Assembly (NCBI GenBank): GCA_963805445.1
Contig: CAWDUI010000054.1
Location: forward strand, 186,001 to 250,000
From: JAENVT01 sp963805445
GTDB taxonomy: Bacteria; Actinomycetota; Acidimicrobiia; Acidimicrobiales; Ilumatobacteraceae
DNA length: 64,000 bases
Reading direction: 5' to 3'
Under the pieces are notes generated by a model that made no database searches, was not told where the DNA came from, and worked only from the letters and a program-made list of their open reading frames with translations. Shown here in pieces: positions 1 through 8,661 of the stretch. The stretch's first letter is position 1, and each line of letters begins with the position of its first letter. The position numbers and the translations under genes are program-made.

Positions 1-2
1 CG

Positions 3-116
3 CTGTGCCTCGGCTGCCTGGTGTTCAACCGGCTGATGCGATGGGGGCTGATCTCCGCCGGCGTCTGCGAAGAGTGCAACGACCTCAGCCGGCTGTTCGC
101 CCCGGCCAGTTCGTGA
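3..116 (+). CDS. C-terminal end of a cysteine-pair (zinc-ribbon-like) protein, 5' truncated
   Basis: An open frame enters from the left edge and stops at 114-116. The 37 visible residues include two cysteine pairs, CLGC near the edge and CEEC about 20 residues later. That spacing suits a small zinc-binding ribbon, but the rest of the protein lies outside the window and I do not recognise the family. Its last 32 bases overlap the 3' end of the convergent glycosyltransferase gene. It could be a chance frame; the paired cysteines are the only argument for it. Confidence 0.4.
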   Translation: MCLGCLVFNRLMRWGLISAGVCEECNDLSRLFAPASS

Positions 117-1424
117 ACGTCGGCGCCAACGCGCCGAACGTGCCCAGATCGGCGGCGCCGATCCACACACCCGTTCCGTAGGCCACGTCGTCGGCCAGGT
201 GCAGGGCGACGTACCGAGCGGGATCGAGTGGGCCGCGTCGCTCGATCCAGTCGAGCAGGGGAGGGACGAGTGCTGCACCGAGCAGCGGCAGACGAGCGCG
301 GCGGGAGACGAGGGCCGTCAGTGCGGCAACCGGCCACCACACCCGGGTGATCGCACTGGCCAGCTGGCGGCCCGCGTACAGGTGACCGAGCCCGACGAGA
401 CGAATCGACTCTGCGGGTGGGAGGTCGGGGATCTTTCGGCGCAGCGCGACGATCGTGCCGCCGGCAACGGCGACAGCGGCAACAGGGCGCCGGACGAACA
501 CCAGCGCCCACACCGCTGCGCTCCAACCACTCATCCGCAGCGGTGCCACGGCGCCGTGGTGCTTGCGCTCGAGGGCGGGCGCCGAACGACCGTAGGCGAC
601 CCGCTGGCGGAGCCATCCGCACACGCTCGACCGCGGTCGATGGTGGACAGTTGAAGCGGGTTCGTACCTGCACCGATTCCCGGCGGCGACCAGCCTCCAG
701 ACCATGTCGACGTCCTCGCCGGTGCGCAGTGACTCGTCGAACCCGCCGATCGCCCGCAACGCGTCGGTGCGCACCAGGATCGCTGCTGCAGGCACGTAGC
801 TGATGCGCGTGCCTGCGGCGATGCGGCCGGGTTGATCACCGAGGTCGAGCGGGGACCTGGCCGACTCGTACTCGGCCAGGGCGGCGCGGCTTTCCGACGA
901 GACGACCCGTGGGGCGACGAGTGCGACTCGCGGGTCCGTGAAGTGGCGGAGCAGCGGCTGAAGCCAGTCCTTGTCGAGCTCGACGTCGGTGTCGACGAAC
1001 GCCACGAGCGGCTGTGGTCACCTCGGCAAGCCCGGCGTTGCGTGCCGCCGCCGGGCCGCGATTGACCGGCAGGCGCACGATGCGGTGCGCAGCAGCCGTC
1101 GGAAGCGGAGGAGCGCTGCCGTCATCGACCACGATCACGCTGTCGTCGAGCGTCATCAGCGGCATGGTCTCGAGTGCCGGCACGACGATGGTCACGTCCG
1201 CTTCGGTGAACTGCGAGTTCCCCGGATTCGGGTGGATCGCGCCGGCGTCGACGAGACGGTCGGTGAGCTTGTCGTGACGCCGCGGCAGTTCTTCTTGCCG
1301 CTCGATGGCCGCTGCCACTCGCTGGCCCGCCGCCGAGAGCCGGAACAGCCGCAGCGGCGAGCCGGCGATGACCAGCCGCGTCGTACCTGCGGTACGAGCC
1401 ATCGAGCACGAACGGCGGCGTCAT
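85..1424 (-). CDS. mftF: Mycofactocin glycosyltransferase MftF (frame-broken)
   Basis: MftF is a GT2-type enzyme that adds glucose units to mycofactocin. The N-terminal part carries the family's lead segment (IAGSPLRLFRLSAAG, then RLVDAGAIHP) before a GT-A core starting VTIVVPALE. The core continues with VDDGS, NRGPAAARNAGL and, in another frame, AFVDTDVELDKDW, where the DxD-like metal site lies. C-terminal hydrophobic stretches suggest membrane association. The frame changes near 1012, where removing one base gives TTPLVAFVDTD, and again near 1390. The chosen start at 1424 overlaps the mftE stop as ATGA, and the frame from there reads MTPPFVLDGS, as expected for MftF. Family identity is established knowledge applied to visible motifs. 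The breaks are probably sequence errors. Confidence 0.8.
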
Positions 1425-2107
1425 GATCTCCATTCGTCGACCGCCGCGACGAGATCGATGATCAGCCGGGTCAACAGCGCCTTGCCATGGTTGGCCGTTG
1501 CCGGGCGCGGGTCGCCGAGCACACCGTTGGGGCTCACCTCGCGCATGCCGTTGGCCCGCAGTTCGTCGATGAGATCGACGATCGGCTCCGGCCTGCCGGC
1601 CTCGGCCCGCGCCATGCGAACCACTGCCGGGGCGATGGCCAGCATCATCGACGTCTCGGTCTCGCCGGCGTGGGCATCGCCGTTGCGGATGTGCGGCCAC
1701 CAGGCCAGCACCCGGCGACCTTCGCCGAGCAGCAGGTTGGCGGCGCGCTGCACCGGCACGGCGTTGCCGCCGTGGCCGTTGATCAGCACCACTCCTGCCG
1801 ACCAGTCGGCGCTGCGGACCAGTTCGACGATGAGATGTTCGACGACCTCGGCGCCCACCGAGAGCGTGCCCGGGAAGGCGGCGTGCTCGCCACTGGACGT
1901 GACCGTCAGCGTCGGGCCGATCAGCACGTCACCGGGTTCGAACGCGGCCGCCAGTCCCTTTGCCAATGCTGTGGCGATGCGTGTGTCGGTATCGAGGGGC
2001 AGGTGCGGCCCGTGCTGCTCGAACGACCCGACCGGCACGGCGATGATCGGCCGCGGCGCCAGATCCCACAGGTCGGTCCAGGTGACGTCACCGAGCCGGT
2101 TGGTCAT
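1421..2107 (-). CDS. mftE: Mycofactocin peptidase MftE (creatininase family)
   Basis: 228 aa, the usual length for the family. MftE is a metal-dependent peptidase that trims the MftC-modified MftA peptide to release the Val-Tyr-derived cofactor core. Creatininase-fold metal ligands are visible: VGSFEQHGPHLPLDTD near the start, the INGHGGN loop mid-protein, and AGETETSMML later. The start at 2107 overlaps the TetR stop (ATGA) and the stop overlaps the mftF start in the same way, so TetR, mftE and mftF are probably translationally coupled. mftA, B, C and D are not found beside it. A generic creatinine amidohydrolase is the alternative, but adjacency to mftF argues against that. Confidence 0.82.
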   Translation of the reverse strand: MTNRLGDVTWTDLWDLAPRPIIAVPVGSFEQHGPHLPLDTDTRIATALAKGLAAAFEPGDVLIGPTLTVTSSGEHAAFPGTLSVGAEVVEHLIVELVRSADWSAGVVLINGHGGNAVPVQRAANLLLGEGRRVLAWWPHIRNGDAHAGETETSMMLAIAPAVVRMARAEAGRPEPIVDLIDELRANGMREVSPNGVLGDPRPATANHGKALLTRLIIDLVAAVDEWRS

Positions 2108-2718
2108 GCCAAGCCCGCGATGATCATGCGCATCGCCTCCTGGTAGACCTCCGGCCAGTTGATCGCCGTCGGCCCGACACCTTTCGACTCCAGGCTGACG
2201 ACGCCGTGGCAGGTGGCCCAGACCAGCGCTGCGGTGTGCAGCGGATCCCCCTGTCGCAGTCTGCCGGCGGTCATTGCCCGTTCGAGCCGTTGGGCCAGCA
2301 GCTCGAGCGTGGACCCGGCGATCAACTGGGCTTCGACGGTCGGCCGGTAGTCCGGGACCACGCGGTCGAACATCACCGAATACAGCGTGGGGTGGTCGAT
2401 GGCGAACCTTCGGTAGGCCATGCCGCACGAGGCGATGTCGGCGATCGGGTCGTCGGTCAGCACGACAGCGCTCATGCCCTCGCCGAGGCGTTGGAAGCCC
2501 TCGATGAAGAGGTGCTCGACGACGCCGTCCTTGCCGCCGAACCGCGAGTAGACGTTCATGGTGCTGACACCGGCGGCCTTGGCGATACGCCGCACTGTCA
2601 GGGCTCCCGGCCCCTCGGTCGCCAGCAGGTCGCTGGCTGCCTTGAGCAGCATGGAGCCCACCGAATCGAGCTGCACCATGGGCGCAGGATAGTGGGGGCG
2701 TGGTGTGGCGGATGTCAT
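2104..2718 (-). CDS. TetR/AcrR-family transcriptional regulator
   Basis: About 204 aa. The N-terminal helix-turn-helix is clear (LTVRRIAKAAGVSTMNVYSRF), followed by a ligand domain that looks like the TetR_C_33/WHG type. I chose ATG 2718 because AGCGAGG lies just upstream and because the further ATG at 2748 sits inside the probable operator; 2679 is also possible. It is divergent from a DHA2 exporter and overlaps mftE by 4 bp. It does not resemble MftR in its recognition helix region, so I call it only as TetR. It probably represses itself and the exporter from the palindrome at 2742-2754. Confidence 0.85.
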   Translation of the reverse strand: MTSATPRPHYPAPMVQLDSVGSMLLKAASDLLATEGPGALTVRRIAKAAGVSTMNVYSRFGGKDGVVEHLFIEGFQRLGEGMSAVVLTDDPIADIASCGMAYRRFAIDHPTLYSVMFDRVVPDYRPTVEAQLIAGSTLELLAQRLERAMTAGRLRQGDPLHTAALVWATCHGVVSLESKGVGPTAINWPEVYQEAMRMIIAGLA

Positions 2719-2741
2719 GTCGACCTCGCTGGAACAGTGTG

Positions 2742-2754
2742 ATAACAATGTTAT
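2742..2754. promoter_or_regulatory. Candidate TetR operator (ATAAC-AAT-GTTAT)
   Basis: A perfect 5-3-5 inverted repeat lies between the divergent TetR gene and the DHA2 exporter gene. It is AT-rich in an otherwise GC-rich region, so it may also overlap a -10 element. Position and symmetry are seen; binding by the adjacent TetR protein is inferred. Confidence 0.55.
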
Positions 2755-2794
2755 GACGTTGTTTCATCCCCCGACCGCCCTCGAAAGGCCTCCC

Positions 2795-4399
2795 ATGGAC
2801 GAGACCAAGAACCCCGCCGAGCCGAACCGCCGATCACCGTGGTCGGTCCTCGCCGTGCTGTGCGCCTCGGTGTTCATCATCGTGGTCGACGGCACGATCG
2901 TGAACGTCGCCTTGCCCACGTTCGTGCGCGAACTGGGCGCAACGACCAGCCAACTGCAGTGGATCGTCGACGCCTACGTGTTGGTGTTCGCCGGCCTCTT
3001 GATGGCCGCCGGAAGCGTCGGTGACCGATTCGGCCGCAAGGGCACGCTGATGACCGGCATGGCTGCGTTCGGCATCACGTCGATCCTGGCTGCGCTGTCG
3101 ACCACACCAGCTCAGTTGATCGGCTGGCGTGCTGCCATGGGGATCGGCGCAGCGTTGATCTTCCCGGCCACGTTGGCCGTCTTGGTCAATGTGTTCACCG
3201 ATGCCCGACAGCGGGCGATCGCCATCTCGATCTGGGCGGCCACCAGCGGCCTGGCCGTGGCCCTCGGCCCGGTGAGCGGCGGGTTCCTGCTCGAGCACTT
3301 CTTCTGGGGCTCGGTGTTCCTGGTGAACGTCCCCGTGATCGCGGTGGCAATGGTTGCCATCTGGAGAGTGGTGCCGACATCACGTGACACCACGATCCGC
3401 CGGTTCGATCCGCTGGGCATCGCCTTGTCGATCGCCGGCGTGACGGTGCTGGTGTGGGCAGTGATCGAGGGACCCAAGCACGGCTGGTTGTCGGCGACCA
3501 GCGTCGTGGCGTTCGCCCTGGCGGTGGCGCTGCTGACCGGGTTCATCCGGTGGGAGCAGCGCAGCGATCACCCGATGCTCGACGTCGGCGTGTTCACCAA
3601 CATGCGCTTCACGGCCGGCAGCGTGTCGGTTGCCTTCGCCTTCTTCGCGCTCTTCGGGTTCATCTTCATGGTGACCCAGTACTTCCAGTTCGTCCGTGGC
3701 TACAGCACGCTCGAGGCCGGCGTGCGCACCGTGCCGTTCGCGCTCTTCACCGGGATGGCCGCGCCGCTGAGCGCCAAGCTCGCCGAGCGGTTCGGCACGA
3801 AGGCGATCGTGGCAGCGGGCCTGGCCTCGATGGCGATCGGCTTTGCGTGGACGACACGCGACACGGCGACCTCGTCGTACTGGTTGGTCGTCGGCCAGAT
3901 GTTCTTCATGGGGGGCGGGCTGGGGCTGGTCAACGCCCCGGCGACGGAGGCCATCATGGGCGCTCTGCCGCCGGCCAAGGCGGGTGTCGGCTCAGCCGTC
4001 AACGACACAGCGCGCGAGCTCGGCGGCACATTGGGTGTCGCGATCATCGGCAGCCTGTTCGCCTCCGTGTACTCGACTCGCCTCGGCGAACTGCTGACCG
4101 GCACGGCGGTGCCCGCAGATGCCCAGCACATCGCCCGCGACTCTGTCGGGGCCGGCGTCGAGGTTGCCCGCCGCGCCGGCGAGGCGGCGGGTCCGCAGGC
4201 CGGCGCCGCCGTGAAGGCCGCCGTCGACACGGCCTTCATCGACGGGTTCCGTGCCGGGTCGTGGGTCTCTGCCGCCGTGGTGTTGGTCGGAGCGATGTTC
4301 GCCCTCCGGTGGCTGCCGAGTGCGTCTGAAGACGACGTCGCCGAAGCGGTGGAACTGCCCCCAGTTCCGGTGGTCCGCGTCGCAACGCCCAGTCGGTAG
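2795..4399 (+). CDS. MFS transporter, DHA2 (EmrB/QacA) family
   Basis: 534 aa, about 14 predicted membrane segments. Family motifs are visible: DGTIVNVALPTF in the first segment, GSVGDRFGRKGTL (motif A) in the first loop, and a motif C-like GPVSGGFLLEHFFW. DHA2 proteins are proton-coupled exporters of drugs or hydrophobic compounds. The start at 2795 is preceded by GAAAGG at a good distance; an in-frame ATG at 2753 lies in the putative operator. Divergence from a TetR gene suggests local repression relieved by the substrate. Substrate is unknown. Confidence 0.88.
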   Translation: MDETKNPAEPNRRSPWSVLAVLCASVFIIVVDGTIVNVALPTFVRELGATTSQLQWIVDAYVLVFAGLLMAAGSVGDRFGRKGTLMTGMAAFGITSILAALSTTPAQLIGWRAAMGIGAALIFPATLAVLVNVFTDARQRAIAISIWAATSGLAVALGPVSGGFLLEHFFWGSVFLVNVPVIAVAMVAIWRVVPTSRDTTIRRFDPLGIALSIAGVTVLVWAVIEGPKHGWLSATSVVAFALAVALLTGFIRWEQRSDHPMLDVGVFTNMRFTAGSVSVAFAFFALFGFIFMVTQYFQFVRGYSTLEAGVRTVPFALFTGMAAPLSAKLAERFGTKAIVAAGLASMAIGFAWTTRDTATSSYWLVVGQMFFMGGGLGLVNAPATEAIMGALPPAKAGVGSAVNDTARELGGTLGVAIIGSLFASVYSTRLGELLTGTAVPADAQHIARDSVGAGVEVARRAGEAAGPQAGAAVKAAVDTAFIDGFRAGSWVSAAVVLVGAMFALRWLPSASEDDVAEAVELPPVPVVRVATPSR

Positions 4400-4466
4400 C
4401 TCGCCCGGGTTCGCGCCAAGAACTCCACAGGGCCTTGTTGCGATCGTCAGCTATGAGGGAGCACCG

Positions 4467-5237
4467 TTACGAGAGATAGCCCCAGTCGGTGAGGACCTCG
4501 ATGATCCGCTGCGCGGCGATCGCTGGTGGGGCCTCGACGGTCTCGCCGGCTTGCGGCGCGGCGGACGCATCGGTCAGTGCCCGCAGACGCTCGAGGGCCG
4601 TAGCGCCGTCGGGTGCCGGAAGCACGCGAGCGCGTGGCCGGTACCGGCCGATCGCGACCTCAGTAGCCGCCGCTGCAGCGTTGACCGTGCTCGCATATGG
4701 CAGCACGTCGGCCGACTGGGCGCTGAGCGCGGAGGGCAGCGAGGCCCGGCGCAACCGGGCGATCGATCCTTCCACCGACAGCACCGCCGGGCCGGTGACA
4801 CGCAGCACCTCGCGACGACCGCCGTCGAGTCGCCGGGTCACGCGCAGCGGATCGGCGAAGTCGACACCCACCAGACCGAGGGCCTGTTGACGATGCAGCC
4901 GGGCAGCGAGGAATGCCGGCACGCTGCCGGTTCCCCGGTCGGCCGAGTAGTCGCCGCACCACACGGCAGCGCTGTGGGCCACGACGGGGCTGAGCGCGGC
5001 TGCGACCGACGCGCTGTCGAGATCATCGGCGGCATCGACGCGAATCGCGGTCTTGGCACCACACGCGAGGGCCGTTCGCAGGCCGTGGTCCGCCGCTGCG
5101 CCCCCGACCGTGACGGCGATGACGGAAGCACGCACGTGGGCGCCGTGGCGCAGCGCCATCTCGATCGCCGCCTCGTCGGCTGCCGACACACCCGACGTGG
5201 CCGCGCCTTGCACCCATTTGATGCACACCGCGATCAT
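4467..5237 (-). CDS. etfB: Electron transfer flavoprotein beta subunit (mycofactocin-associated type)
   Basis: 256 aa. It begins MIAVCIKWVQG, as ETF beta/FixA proteins do, with the AMP/FAD-side segments DEAAIEMALRHGA, VTVGG and DYSADRGTGSVPAFLA. ETF accepts two electrons from dehydrogenases and passes them one at a time to a membrane oxidoreductase. The start overlaps the ferredoxin stop (ATGA), making it the last gene of the run etfA-fixC-fixX-etfB. This arrangement is known near mycofactocin genes in actinobacteria, and mftE/mftF lie 2.4 kb away. Confidence 0.78.
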   Translation of the reverse strand: MIAVCIKWVQGAATSGVSAADEAAIEMALRHGAHVRASVIAVTVGGAAADHGLRTALACGAKTAIRVDAADDLDSASVAAALSPVVAHSAAVWCGDYSADRGTGSVPAFLAARLHRQQALGLVGVDFADPLRVTRRLDGGRREVLRVTGPAVLSVEGSIARLRRASLPSALSAQSADVLPYASTVNAAAAATEVAIGRYRPRARVLPAPDGATALERLRALTDASAAPQAGETVEAPPAIAAQRIIEVLTDWGYLS

Positions 5238-5542
5238 CAGGTGCTCCGGAAGATGACGCCGAATCCGCCTTCTGGGTACGACCAGCTGATCGCGCCCTCG
5301 TGGTTGCACACCAGGTAGCACGTGCCGCACTCGAAGCACTGCTCGTAGTTGAACACGATGCCGCCATCACTCGTCGGCACGAACAGGTCGGCAGGGCAGG
5401 CAACGACGCACGCCTGCGTGCTGCAGTCCGCGCAGACCTTGCCGTCGACGACGATGTGAGGCCGGTCGTGAACCTTGAACTCGGTCGACGCCATCCGATC
5501 GGTGAACGAGACGTCGGGCCACGTCGTGTCGCGCTCGATCAT
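5237..5542 (-). CDS. fixX: FixX-like ferredoxin
   Basis: 101 aa. Cysteines occur as CADCSTQACVVACP and CFECGTCYLVC, the arrangement of a FixX-type ferredoxin-like protein where one cluster is usually retained. It would carry electrons between the FixC-like flavoprotein and the quinone pool. It overlaps fixC by 4 bases at its start and etfB by 1 base at its end. Confidence 0.82.
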   Translation of the reverse strand: MIERDTTWPDVSFTDRMASTEFKVHDRPHIVVDGKVCADCSTQACVVACPADLFVPTSDGGIVFNYEQCFECGTCYLVCNHEGAISWSYPEGGFGVIFRST

Positions 5543-6858
5543 CCGAAGCTCCGGAAGGCGTCGTGGCCGTCGCGCACCAGGTTTCCGATGCGCACGCCGG
5601 CACGTTTGCGCTCTTCACGGATGATGCGTCGCAACCCCGGCTTGGCCAGCGGGTTGTCGACTCGGAACATTCGCTCGGCGATCCCCGTGAGCATCGACGG
5701 GTACAGGTGTTGCACTCGATCGCTGAGGACGAGTTCGGGTGCCCGGCGCAGCTTGCGATGGTCGCGGAGCACGAATGTCTCGCTGAGACGGCGGGCGTAT
5801 CCGCCGAGCCCGCGTTGACTGACGTCGCCGTTGCCGATGGCCTCGACGGCGGTCTGGCCCGCATACATACCGCTGCCCATGGCGAAGTTGACACCCTCCA
5901 GCCAGATGCCGGCGGCGAGGCACAGCGCCGCAGCATCGCCGGCGATGAGCAGGCCGTTGCCGGTCATCTCCGGCATCATCGAGAGCCCGGCCTCGGGGAT
6001 GAGGTGCGCGGAGTACTCCTTCAGCTCTCCGCCCTCGACCAGCGGGGCGATCGCCGAGTGACGCTTCATCGCCGCGATGATCGCTTCGGGCCGGGTCTGC
6101 TGGGCGGCGAGTTTGGGCAGCTTCAGCACCACCCCAACTGCGATGGTGTCGAGGTTGGTGTACACGAAGCCGCCGCCGTTGACGCCGCCTGTGCAGCCGA
6201 TGATCTCGATGTCGACACCATCGCGATCGCGCACGCCGAAGCGTTCGTCGATCACCTCCTTCGGCAGGGCCAGGGTCTCCTTGACGCCCAGCGTGAAGTT
6301 CTTCGCTTGGGGTGTTCCGTAGAGACCGGCCTCCTTGGCGACGAAGCTGTTGACCCCATCGCAAGCGATGACGACGGAGGCGGTCACGTCGCCGTCGGGC
6401 CGATCGGTGCACACGCCCGTCACTGGCTGGCGCGACTTGCGGCCGGACCCGTACAGCAGGCCCGTGACGGTGGTGTCGCACAGCAACGTCGCGCCGGCGG
6501 CCACGGCATGGTCGGCCAGCCAGCGGTCGAATTCGGGTCGGTACGTGGTGGCGCCGTTGTAGGGCGGTTCGTTCCAGCCGTCGTTGCGGAAGTCGACCGA
6601 CAACGCCTGCGTGTCGGTGAGGATCATCGTCGACCGCCGCGTCACCCAACGCTGGACCGGGGCGTCGTTCCACCATTCCGGGATGAGGTCGTCGAGGATG
6701 CGTGGGTAGACGACCCCGCCGTACATGTTCTTGCTGCCGGGAAACGGGCCGCGTTCGAGCAGCAACGTGCGGAGCCCGCCGCGCGCCGCTTCGATCGCCG
6801 CGCACGACCCTGCCGGACCGGCGCCGACGACGACGACGTCGAAGTCGGGCTCAGCCAT
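5539..6858 (-). CDS. fixC: FixC-like FAD-dependent oxidoreductase (ETF:quinone oxidoreductase family)
   Basis: 439 aa. The N-terminal dinucleotide site is complete (VVVGAGPAGSCAAIEAAR), followed by GGVVYPRIL, a central VIACDGVNSFVAK and a late GDAAAL FAD motif. With FixX it forms the equivalent of ETF-QO, passing electrons from ETF toward quinone at the membrane. It starts inside the last 8 bases of etfA. A geranylgeranyl reductase-type enzyme is the alternative, but flanking ETF and FixX genes settle the role. The frame is intact. Confidence 0.85.
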   Translation of the reverse strand: MAEPDFDVVVVGAGPAGSCAAIEAARGGLRTLLLERGPFPGSKNMYGGVVYPRILDDLIPEWWNDAPVQRWVTRRSTMILTDTQALSVDFRNDGWNEPPYNGATTYRPEFDRWLADHAVAAGATLLCDTTVTGLLYGSGRKSRQPVTGVCTDRPDGDVTASVVIACDGVNSFVAKEAGLYGTPQAKNFTLGVKETLALPKEVIDERFGVRDRDGVDIEIIGCTGGVNGGGFVYTNLDTIAVGVVLKLPKLAAQQTRPEAIIAAMKRHSAIAPLVEGGELKEYSAHLIPEAGLSMMPEMTGNGLLIAGDAAALCLAAGIWLEGVNFAMGSGMYAGQTAVEAIGNGDVSQRGLGGYARRLSETFVLRDHRKLRRAPELVLSDRVQHLYPSMLTGIAERMFRVDNPLAKPGLRRIIREERKRAGVRIGNLVRDGHDAFRSFG

Positions 6859-7754
6859 CTGCCGCCCCGATCCGGGCCACGAGCTCGTCGAGCACCGCGT
6901 TCGCGTCGGCGACGACCGCAACGTCGGCCAGCTGCATCATCGGGCAGTGCGGGTCGGTGTTGACGCTGATGATGTGGTGTGGTTGGCCGATGCCACTGGT
7001 GTGCTGCACGGCGCCGCTGATCCCGAAGGCGATGTACAGCTGGGGCTCGACGATCACACCGGTCGTGCCGATCTGGCGTTCATGACCAACCCAGCCCCGG
7101 TCGGTGATGACACGCGTCGCACCCACACTGGCGCGCAGTGCGGCACCCAGTTCGCCGAGCTGATCGAACCGGTGAGGGTCGTCCAGACCGCCGCCGCCGG
7201 CGACGATCCGTGCAGCCTCGGAGAGGTCGATCGTGGCCGCATCGGCCGCCAGCACGATCTCGACCATCGGGTCGTGCCCCAGCGGGCTCCTCGACGGTGC
7301 TCGTGGTGACGACCGTGGGGGCGTCGAGGTGATCGACGCCACGGACACCGGGTTGGAGCGTTGCGACGAAGGCCGCGGGGGGTTCGAACGAGTGCAGCTC
7401 GGTGCCGGCGCGACGGACGAGCTCGATCCTCGACGGAGACACCGCCATGGCCATGGCGTGCAGGGGTCGTTGCAGTTGTGCGGCGAGCCTCGGGGCGAGG
7501 TCGCGTCCGTCCGGCGAGGCGGGCAGCACCACGATCAGCTCGTCGGCCAGTTCGGGGGACAACGCCTGCGCCCACGAGTCGGGATGGAAGTCGCCGAGCT
7601 CGATGGTGGTCACCTGCCGGGCCACATGCTGAACCTCAGCGATGGCCGCGGTGGTACCGGATCCGACCAGCAGTGCGCGCCCGCCGCATTCCGAGATGGT
7701 CTCGTTGGCGCCCGCGGGCAACACCCCGTCGCGCACCACGATCACTGCAAGCAT
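6851..7754 (-). CDS. etfA: Electron transfer flavoprotein alpha subunit (frame-broken)
   Basis: About 300 aa after one correction. The N-terminal half (MLAVIVVRDGVLPAGANE onward) and the FAD-binding C-terminal half lie in different frames. The C-terminal half contains GWVGHERQIGTTGV, LYIAFGISGAVQHTSG and NTDPHCPMM. The change is near 7285; deleting one base gives VEEPLGHDPMVEIVLAAD, which fits the family. ETF alpha binds FAD and pairs with etfB, whose gene is three genes downstream. The start is 5 bases from the GNAT stop. Confidence 0.78.
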
Positions 7755-7759
7755 TGCCG

Positions 7760-8225
7760 TCAGGCTAAACGGCTCGGCTCCGCGGTGAGCGCTTTGTCCA
7801 AACAGATCGATGTCGCCGACGCAGTGTGCTCGCCCCAGCACGGGCACGGACGGAAGCCGAAGTTCTCCAGCAACGGAAGTTGCCGGGGCCACGTCTCCAA
7901 CAGCAGCCGTCGCACCCCTTGCCGTCTCGCCGCGCTCTCGAGCTCAGCGATGATCGCTGCTCCGACCCGTATCCCACGCGCCGATCGGTCCACGTACATG
8001 CGCTGGATCTCGGCCGTCGTGGCATCGTTGCGTCGGTAGCCGCCCAGTGCCACCGGCTCGTCGTCGAGCTCGGCCACGACCATGGTGCCGCGGCCCTCGC
8101 CGATGTCGTCGGGTCCGAGGCGGAAGGCGCGTTCGCCGTCGCCCGTGCGCTCGAGGTCGTCGTTCAAACGGCGGATCAGGTCCTGAGCGCGGGCGTCGTC
8201 GAGCCCGACCGGCTTCGATCGCCAA
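7760..8225 (-). CDS. GNAT-family N-acetyltransferase (start uncertain)
   Basis: About 155 aa. The acetyl-CoA fold is recognisable: AELDDEPVALGGYR, IQRMYVDRSARGIRVGAAIIAELE (the R/Q-x-x-G-x-G/A region is RGIRVGAA), then RLLLETWPRQLPLLENFGFR. The substrate cannot be read. No good start codon exists in this frame. A TTG at 8225 followed by one frame correction would give MAIEAVGLDDARAQ, so the first codons are a guess. It sits 5 bases before etfA. Confidence 0.65.
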
Positions 8226-8661
8226 TGGGGAATGGCTCTGGCCCATCGCGAATGCGTAGGGGGAGGAACCGAACACCTCGATGAAATCGAGCCGTCGTTT
8301 GGCGTCGTCGGTGGTCGGAAGCGTGCCCGCAGGGAGCCACCAGAGCGCGGTAGCGAGACGAACCCTCGACGAACCACTCGGCGCGACGCCGGAAGAAGTC
8401 GCGATGGATGCCTCGGTAGGCGAATGCCTTCAGGGCCTCCAACGACTCCCACACCGTGAGGTTGACGATGATCAGCGGATCGTCGAAGACCTGGATGTCG
8501 GTCGCGTCGCCGGAGTCCGACTGCAGGCGCCAGACGTAGCCGGGCGAGCCCTCGCCGGCGCCGTTCACGATCGGCAGGGCGTCGGCGAAGTCGGCGGTGC
8601 GCGGGTCGTCGATCGGGTGGCGCAGGGTGGCGACGTTCAATTGGGCGAGATGGCGGTTCAC
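8176..8661 (-). CDS. DUF3291 family protein (frame-broken)
   Basis: About 160 aa. DUF3291 proteins are small, uncharacterised dimeric alpha-beta barrels related to monooxygenase-like folds. Visible family features are LAQLNVATLRHP at the start, IVNLTVWESLEALKAFAY, HRDFFRRRAEWF and, after a one-base correction near 8346, LWWLPAGTLPTTDDAKRRL. The GTG start at 8661 overlaps the DedA stop (GTGA). The exact C-terminus is unclear because of a second disturbance where the GNAT gene begins. Confidence 0.68.
   Translation of the reverse strand: MNRHLAQLNVATLRHPIDDPRTADFADALPIVNGAGEGSPGYVWRLQSDSGDATDIQVFDDPLIIVNLTVWESLEALKAFAYRGIHRDFFRRRAEWFVEGSSRYRALVAPCGHASDHRRRQTTARFHRGVRFLPLRIRDGPEPFPIGDRSRSGSTTPALRT

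Noticed and set aside
199..803. Plus-strand open frames opposite mftF
   Set aside because: They mirror the minus-strand gene and are arginine-rich, low-motif translations typical of antisense frames in high-GC DNA.
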